Shown here: positions 6,473 through 8,872 of the stretch, piece after piece | Layout of the letters: each line of letters starts with the position of its first letter | Position numbering within the stretch: the stretch's first letter is position 1 | DNA from: an archaeon | Lineage (GTDB): Archaea > Asgardarchaeota > Heimdallarchaeia > Hodarchaeales > S146-22 | Direction of reading: 5' to 3' | DNA length: 8,872 nt | NCBI GenBank assembly: GCA_024276395.1 | Contig: JAJRXH010000015.1 | Location: forward strand, 1 to 8,872 | Notes under the pieces: generated by a model | Database searches by the model: none | Told to the model about the DNA's origin: nothing | The model's input: only the letters and a program-made list of their open reading frames with translations | Position numbers and translations under genes: made by a program

Positions 6473-6479
6473 AAAGTTG

Positions 6480-7073
6480 ATGTTTAAACGAATTTGGTCC
6501 ATTTTTCGGAAAGACGAGCCAACAAGGGTTTTTCTTTTGGGATTATCAAATGCTGGAAAGACTACATTCCTAAAATTATTACAGTTAGATGAATTCATAA
6601 ACCCCACTCGAACCATGGGACTAGATGTGGAAGATGTCAATAAAGATGGCCTTGTCATGAAGGTTTGGGATGTGGGTGGCCAAGAGACCTTTCGTGAATC
6701 CATTTGGCTCCGATTACTGGAATTAGAGCCAGATGTCATTATTTACGTGGTCGACTCCGCTGATCATAAGATGCTCGAAGAAAACGAAAAATGGTTTCGA
6801 AAAATAGCACTTAGCCCTTATACAAAAAATACTCCAATCATTGTTCTCGCAAATAAACAAGATCTCCCAAATGCCATGTCAGAAGGTAAATTGGCTGTTA
6901 AAATGCACTTACTTGAAACTTCCTTAGAACGTGATGAAACTGCTAATCCACGGTCGTTTAGGGTTTTCCCCACATCATTTAAGACAGGTGAGGGGGTGGA
7001 AACGGTAATGGAATATTTAGAAGAATTATTTAGAAATTTCCGAAAGAAGAAGAGAAAAAAAATGATGAAATGA
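6480..7073 (+). CDS. Arf-family small GTPase
   Basis: A 197-residue GTPase with all five G motifs in Arf form: G1 GLSNAGKTT (21-29), G2 threonine in NPTRTMGLDVE (41-51), G3 WDVGGQE (63-69, catalytic-position Q68), G4 NKQD (125-128) and G5 TSFKTGEG (165-172). The WDVGGQ and NKQD forms and the TMGLDVE segment mark it as Arf/Arl rather than Ras or Rab. It should bind GTP and act as a cytosol-membrane switch. The N-terminus MFKRIWSIFRK could form the amphipathic Arf helix, but residue 2 is Phe, so N-myristoylation is not possible. The C-terminus FRKKKRKKMMK is a polybasic tail that ordinary Arfs (~180 aa) lack. A longer loop lies around 146-160. ATG 6480 is chosen over GTG 6441 from Shine-Dalgarno and TATA evidence. 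It lies between two longin-like genes on the other strand, pointing to a dedicated regulator set. Confidence 0.95.
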   Translation: MFKRIWSIFRKDEPTRVFLLGLSNAGKTTFLKLLQLDEFINPTRTMGLDVEDVNKDGLVMKVWDVGGQETFRESIWLRLLELEPDVIIYVVDSADHKMLEENEKWFRKIALSPYTKNTPIIVLANKQDLPNAMSEGKLAVKMHLLETSLERDETANPRSFRVFPTSFKTGEGVETVMEYLEELFRNFRKKKRKKMMK

Positions 7074-7153
7074 CTTCCTATAGTCTACTTTGCATACTTA
7101 GATCTAATGAAGGATTACTTTCTATCCTATAGAGTAGAGAGAAGAGAATCCAT

Positions 7154-8191
7154 TCATGTTAACAACTCGAATAATGTCAAAAGGAATGATGCAATGGATT
7201 CTGATTCGGTGATGGCTAAAGGATGGATGATGAATGGTCTAGAGAATATTAGGGAAGATGGAAGTTTTAACATGATTTCCTTTGACCATTTCTGGAATGT
7301 TTGCATTTGTTTACCTCGTATTTGTTTATCGTCCTCCATTACAAATATGATTGCCAAAATTTGATTTTCAACCATATTTTTTTCGAGAATGGGAATCAAC
7401 GGTAGGATTTCATCTTTCGTGGTGGCAATGATGACAAGAACATCGTGGTTCTTGCTGCTTTTTGGCAAAGACTGCCTATTTTTTAGATGATGCTGCAAGA
7501 AACGTACTTTGCCTTTTAGTAGTGATAATTCAGATTTGTTTTCGTTCCATTCAGTTACCATATTGATGATTGTAGATGCTACTGATCTAAGGAAGTCGTC
7601 ATTCTTTGAAAAAACGAGGATGCTTACATTCTTGTTAATTTTTTCTAGCATTCTCGTTATTTTATTTATTTTTGCAGCTAAACTGGATTGGGTGACTCTT
7701 TTTTTGATTATTATCTGGTTTTTTTTCCACTCAACTGACAATTCACCTCTTAATTCAATGATGCTTTGCTGTAGAGCTGTCATCGTGCTTTTATTGATGT
7801 CAGAAACGGTTTTAACATCCTCAAAGTATTTTTTTAGGAGAATTTCCAAGTGATATCTTAGAAAGTTGATTTCTTCTATCTCATTTTCTGGAAATAGGAT
7901 CACGAGAACACAATAGGCAATATTTTGTAGTCTTTCATCTTGAAGCGTGTCATCTGTGACCTGAAAGGAAAAAATGTAACTTTGCCATACTGGTAATCCA
8001 GTAACTGGTAAAGGGCCGAAAAGTCCTAGAAATTTTTCATGGCCTTGTCCTACAATAGATAAATAGAATGCACCGATCTTGAGAAGAAATAATTCTTGAT
8101 CCTCTTCTGGCATCACGTTCTCTAAGTCCTTGAAGATGGGAATTGGCCCGACATCTCCTAATTTGAGAACAAATAAAGGAGGCGAATTCAT
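7154..8191 (-). CDS. Longin-like domain protein with coiled coil and C-terminal alpha/beta domain
   Basis: A 345-residue protein; ATG 8191 is preceded eight bases upstream by AGGAGAG (8198-8204). Residues 5-125 have a longin-like layout recalling NPRL2: strand LFVLKLGDVGPIPIF with the early 'GP', strands FLLKIGAF and KFLGLFGPLPV, then SYIFSFQVTD-DTLQDERLQN-IAYCVLVILFP with an arginine (R87) in the loop before the strand, and a closing helix. Residues ~128-245 are charged helices with coiled-coil character. Residues 249-345 look like a small alpha/beta domain (VLVIIATTKDE, ILAIIFVMEDD). No membrane segment is seen. It is convergent to the GTPase gene (80 bases between stops). Shared N-terminal layout with the protein at 5022-6329 suggests they are paralogous partners, possibly a heterodimer; this is inference. 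A different fold is possible, since no search was run. Confidence 0.83.
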   Translation of the reverse strand: MNSPPLFVLKLGDVGPIPIFKDLENVMPEEDQELFLLKIGAFYLSIVGQGHEKFLGLFGPLPVTGLPVWQSYIFSFQVTDDTLQDERLQNIAYCVLVILFPENEIEEINFLRYHLEILLKKYFEDVKTVSDINKSTMTALQQSIIELRGELSVEWKKNQIIIKKRVTQSSLAAKINKITRMLEKINKNVSILVFSKNDDFLRSVASTIINMVTEWNENKSELSLLKGKVRFLQHHLKNRQSLPKSSKNHDVLVIIATTKDEILPLIPILEKNMVENQILAIIFVMEDDKQIRGKQMQTFQKWSKEIMLKLPSSLIFSRPFIIHPLAITESESIASFLLTLFELLT

Positions 8192-8375
8192 CTTGCTCTC
8201 TCCTTGCTCTATTTAGTGATTTGAATGTTAAAGAACGTTAAGGAAATATTGACCAGATAAAACGGCATTAAACTTCCTCATTTTTATTTATTGGATAATA
8301 CGGTCAAGTATCTCTGACAGCTATACACGGATGTAACCATCATAGCAAGATTATTATCGGTGCATTCTTACTTAA

Positions 8376-8462
8376 GGCCTATTTACTTGTCTCTGGGTAT
8401 TTTAAACGAGATGGTTCTTCTTAACAAGTCCTTTTTAAATAATGGGGATAACTGAATGAGGC
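8376..8462 (-). repeat. ~90-bp near-palindromic element, copy D (inverted, diverged)
   Basis: Read on the minus strand it begins GCCTCATTCAGTTATCCCC, continues ATTATTTAAAAAGG, then GTTTAAAATACCC, and ends CAAGTAAATAGGCC. These blocks align in order and spacing with copies A to C. The terminal inverted repeats are degraded but visible. On the plus strand it carries TCCTTTTTAAATAATGG, a reasonable TATA box pointing into the hairpin region that follows. Confidence 0.6.
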
Positions 8463-8782
8463 TTTTTTTGCAATACAGTCCGCCTTGAGGACAGGAGTCC
8501 TCTTGGTGACACCCTAATGATATGTATTACCATATTCATCAATAAATAGCAAAATCGGAAAATTCACTGATTTTACCGTGAACGCTTTGTTGATGTTTTC
8601 TGTTTGATTCAGATATTCTTTTAGGTTCGAATGGAAAGATAGATGTATTATTTGTCCGAATACCAATTATTTGTCATCTTTGGATGCATTTAAGTGTTGC
8701 GCGCTGGCATAACGGTACTAAATTGAGAGGTAAATTATGGGGCAATGATGAACGAAACCTAGAGTCTTAATGGAATTTCTAG
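8463..8782. other. Non-coding stretch with two hairpins; no gene seen
   Basis: No open frame of credible length is present on either strand. Two inverted repeats stand out. The first (8481-8508) is a 6-bp stem GAGGAC/GTCCTC with an AGGA loop, flanked by a symmetric TT/TT internal loop and an outer CGCC/GGTG stem. The second (8556-8578) pairs CGGAAAAT with ATTTT-A-CCG, with one bulged A and a 6-base loop. A small structured RNA is conceivable. No tRNA, rRNA or clear C/D-box pattern was found. Confidence 0.4.
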
Positions 8783-8872
8783 GAGAGTTATTCAGTTCTC
8801 CCCGTCATTTAAAAGATGATTTTATAAACCTATTCTTCCTTTAAATACTCCAAGGTGAAGTGAATAACTCCC
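8783..8872 (+). repeat. ~90-bp near-palindromic element, copy C
   Basis: A 90-bp copy ending at the window edge. It begins GAGAGTTATTCAGTTCTCCC like copy B and ends TGAATAACTCCC; the ends pair over 11 of 12 positions. The block TTCCTTTAAATACTCCAAGG is identical in B. Against B it has small gaps of one and two bases and several substitutions in the centre, so the ends are better conserved than the middle. Confidence 0.85.

Noticed and set aside
7107..7364. Plus-strand frame of 85 codons
   Set aside because: It overlaps the C-terminus of the minus-strand longin-like gene, has no family resemblance and no ribosome site.
8699..8745. tRNA-like A-box (TGGCATAACGG) near 8705
   Set aside because: No matching T-arm (GGTTCGA) at the right distance and no acceptor or anticodon stems; the GGTTCGAAT near 8625 lies upstream and cannot pair with it.

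Overview
The window looks like part of an Asgard archaeal genome or a close relative. It is AT-rich and has archaeal-style promoters (TTTAAAT and TATATA boxes) with short Shine-Dalgarno sites (GGAG, GGTGA). Its gene content is typical of Asgard genomes: an Arf-family small GTPase, a Roadblock/LC7 protein and two proteins with longin-like N-termini. This lineage call rests on gene content only; no marker gene is present.

Layout. 1-383 (minus) is the N-terminal part of a CNNM/DUF21 membrane protein cut by the window edge. 384-843 is a divergent intergenic region holding a perfect 22-bp tandem duplication and two back-to-back copies (526-616, 624-716) of a ~90-bp near-palindromic element. 844-1536 (plus) encodes an unrecognised zinc-ribbon protein with a TTG start. 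Convergent to it is a minus-strand operon, Roadblock/LC7 (2371-2886) then metallo-beta-lactamase-fold hydrolase (1622-2374), joined by an ATGA overlap. 3031-4971 (plus) encodes a large unrecognised protein with an HExxH zinc-protease motif.

The most interesting block is 5022-8191. An Arf-like GTPase (6480-7073, plus) sits between two minus-strand genes whose N-termini both look like longin domains of the NPRL2/folliculin kind ('GP' loop near the start, later a strand preceded by an arginine-bearing loop), followed by long helical or coiled-coil parts. One of them (5022-6329) carries D-x-x-ARG-x-x-R, which resembles the arginine-finger loop of folliculin. In eukaryotes, paired longin proteins (NPRL2-NPRL3, FLCN-FNIP, SMCR8-C9orf72) regulate Rag and Arf GTPases. 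The hypothesis offered here is an archaeal Arf-like GTPase with its own pair of longin regulators or effectors. The homology is judged by eye and is unproven.

8192-8872 has no credible gene. It holds a diverged inverted copy of the ~90-bp element (8376-8462), two neat hairpins (8481-8508, 8556-8578) and a well-preserved copy of the element that ends at the window edge (8783-8872). Element copies therefore bracket the gene block on both sides.

Several start codons were moved downstream of the longest open frame because Shine-Dalgarno and TATA positions agree on the shorter versions.
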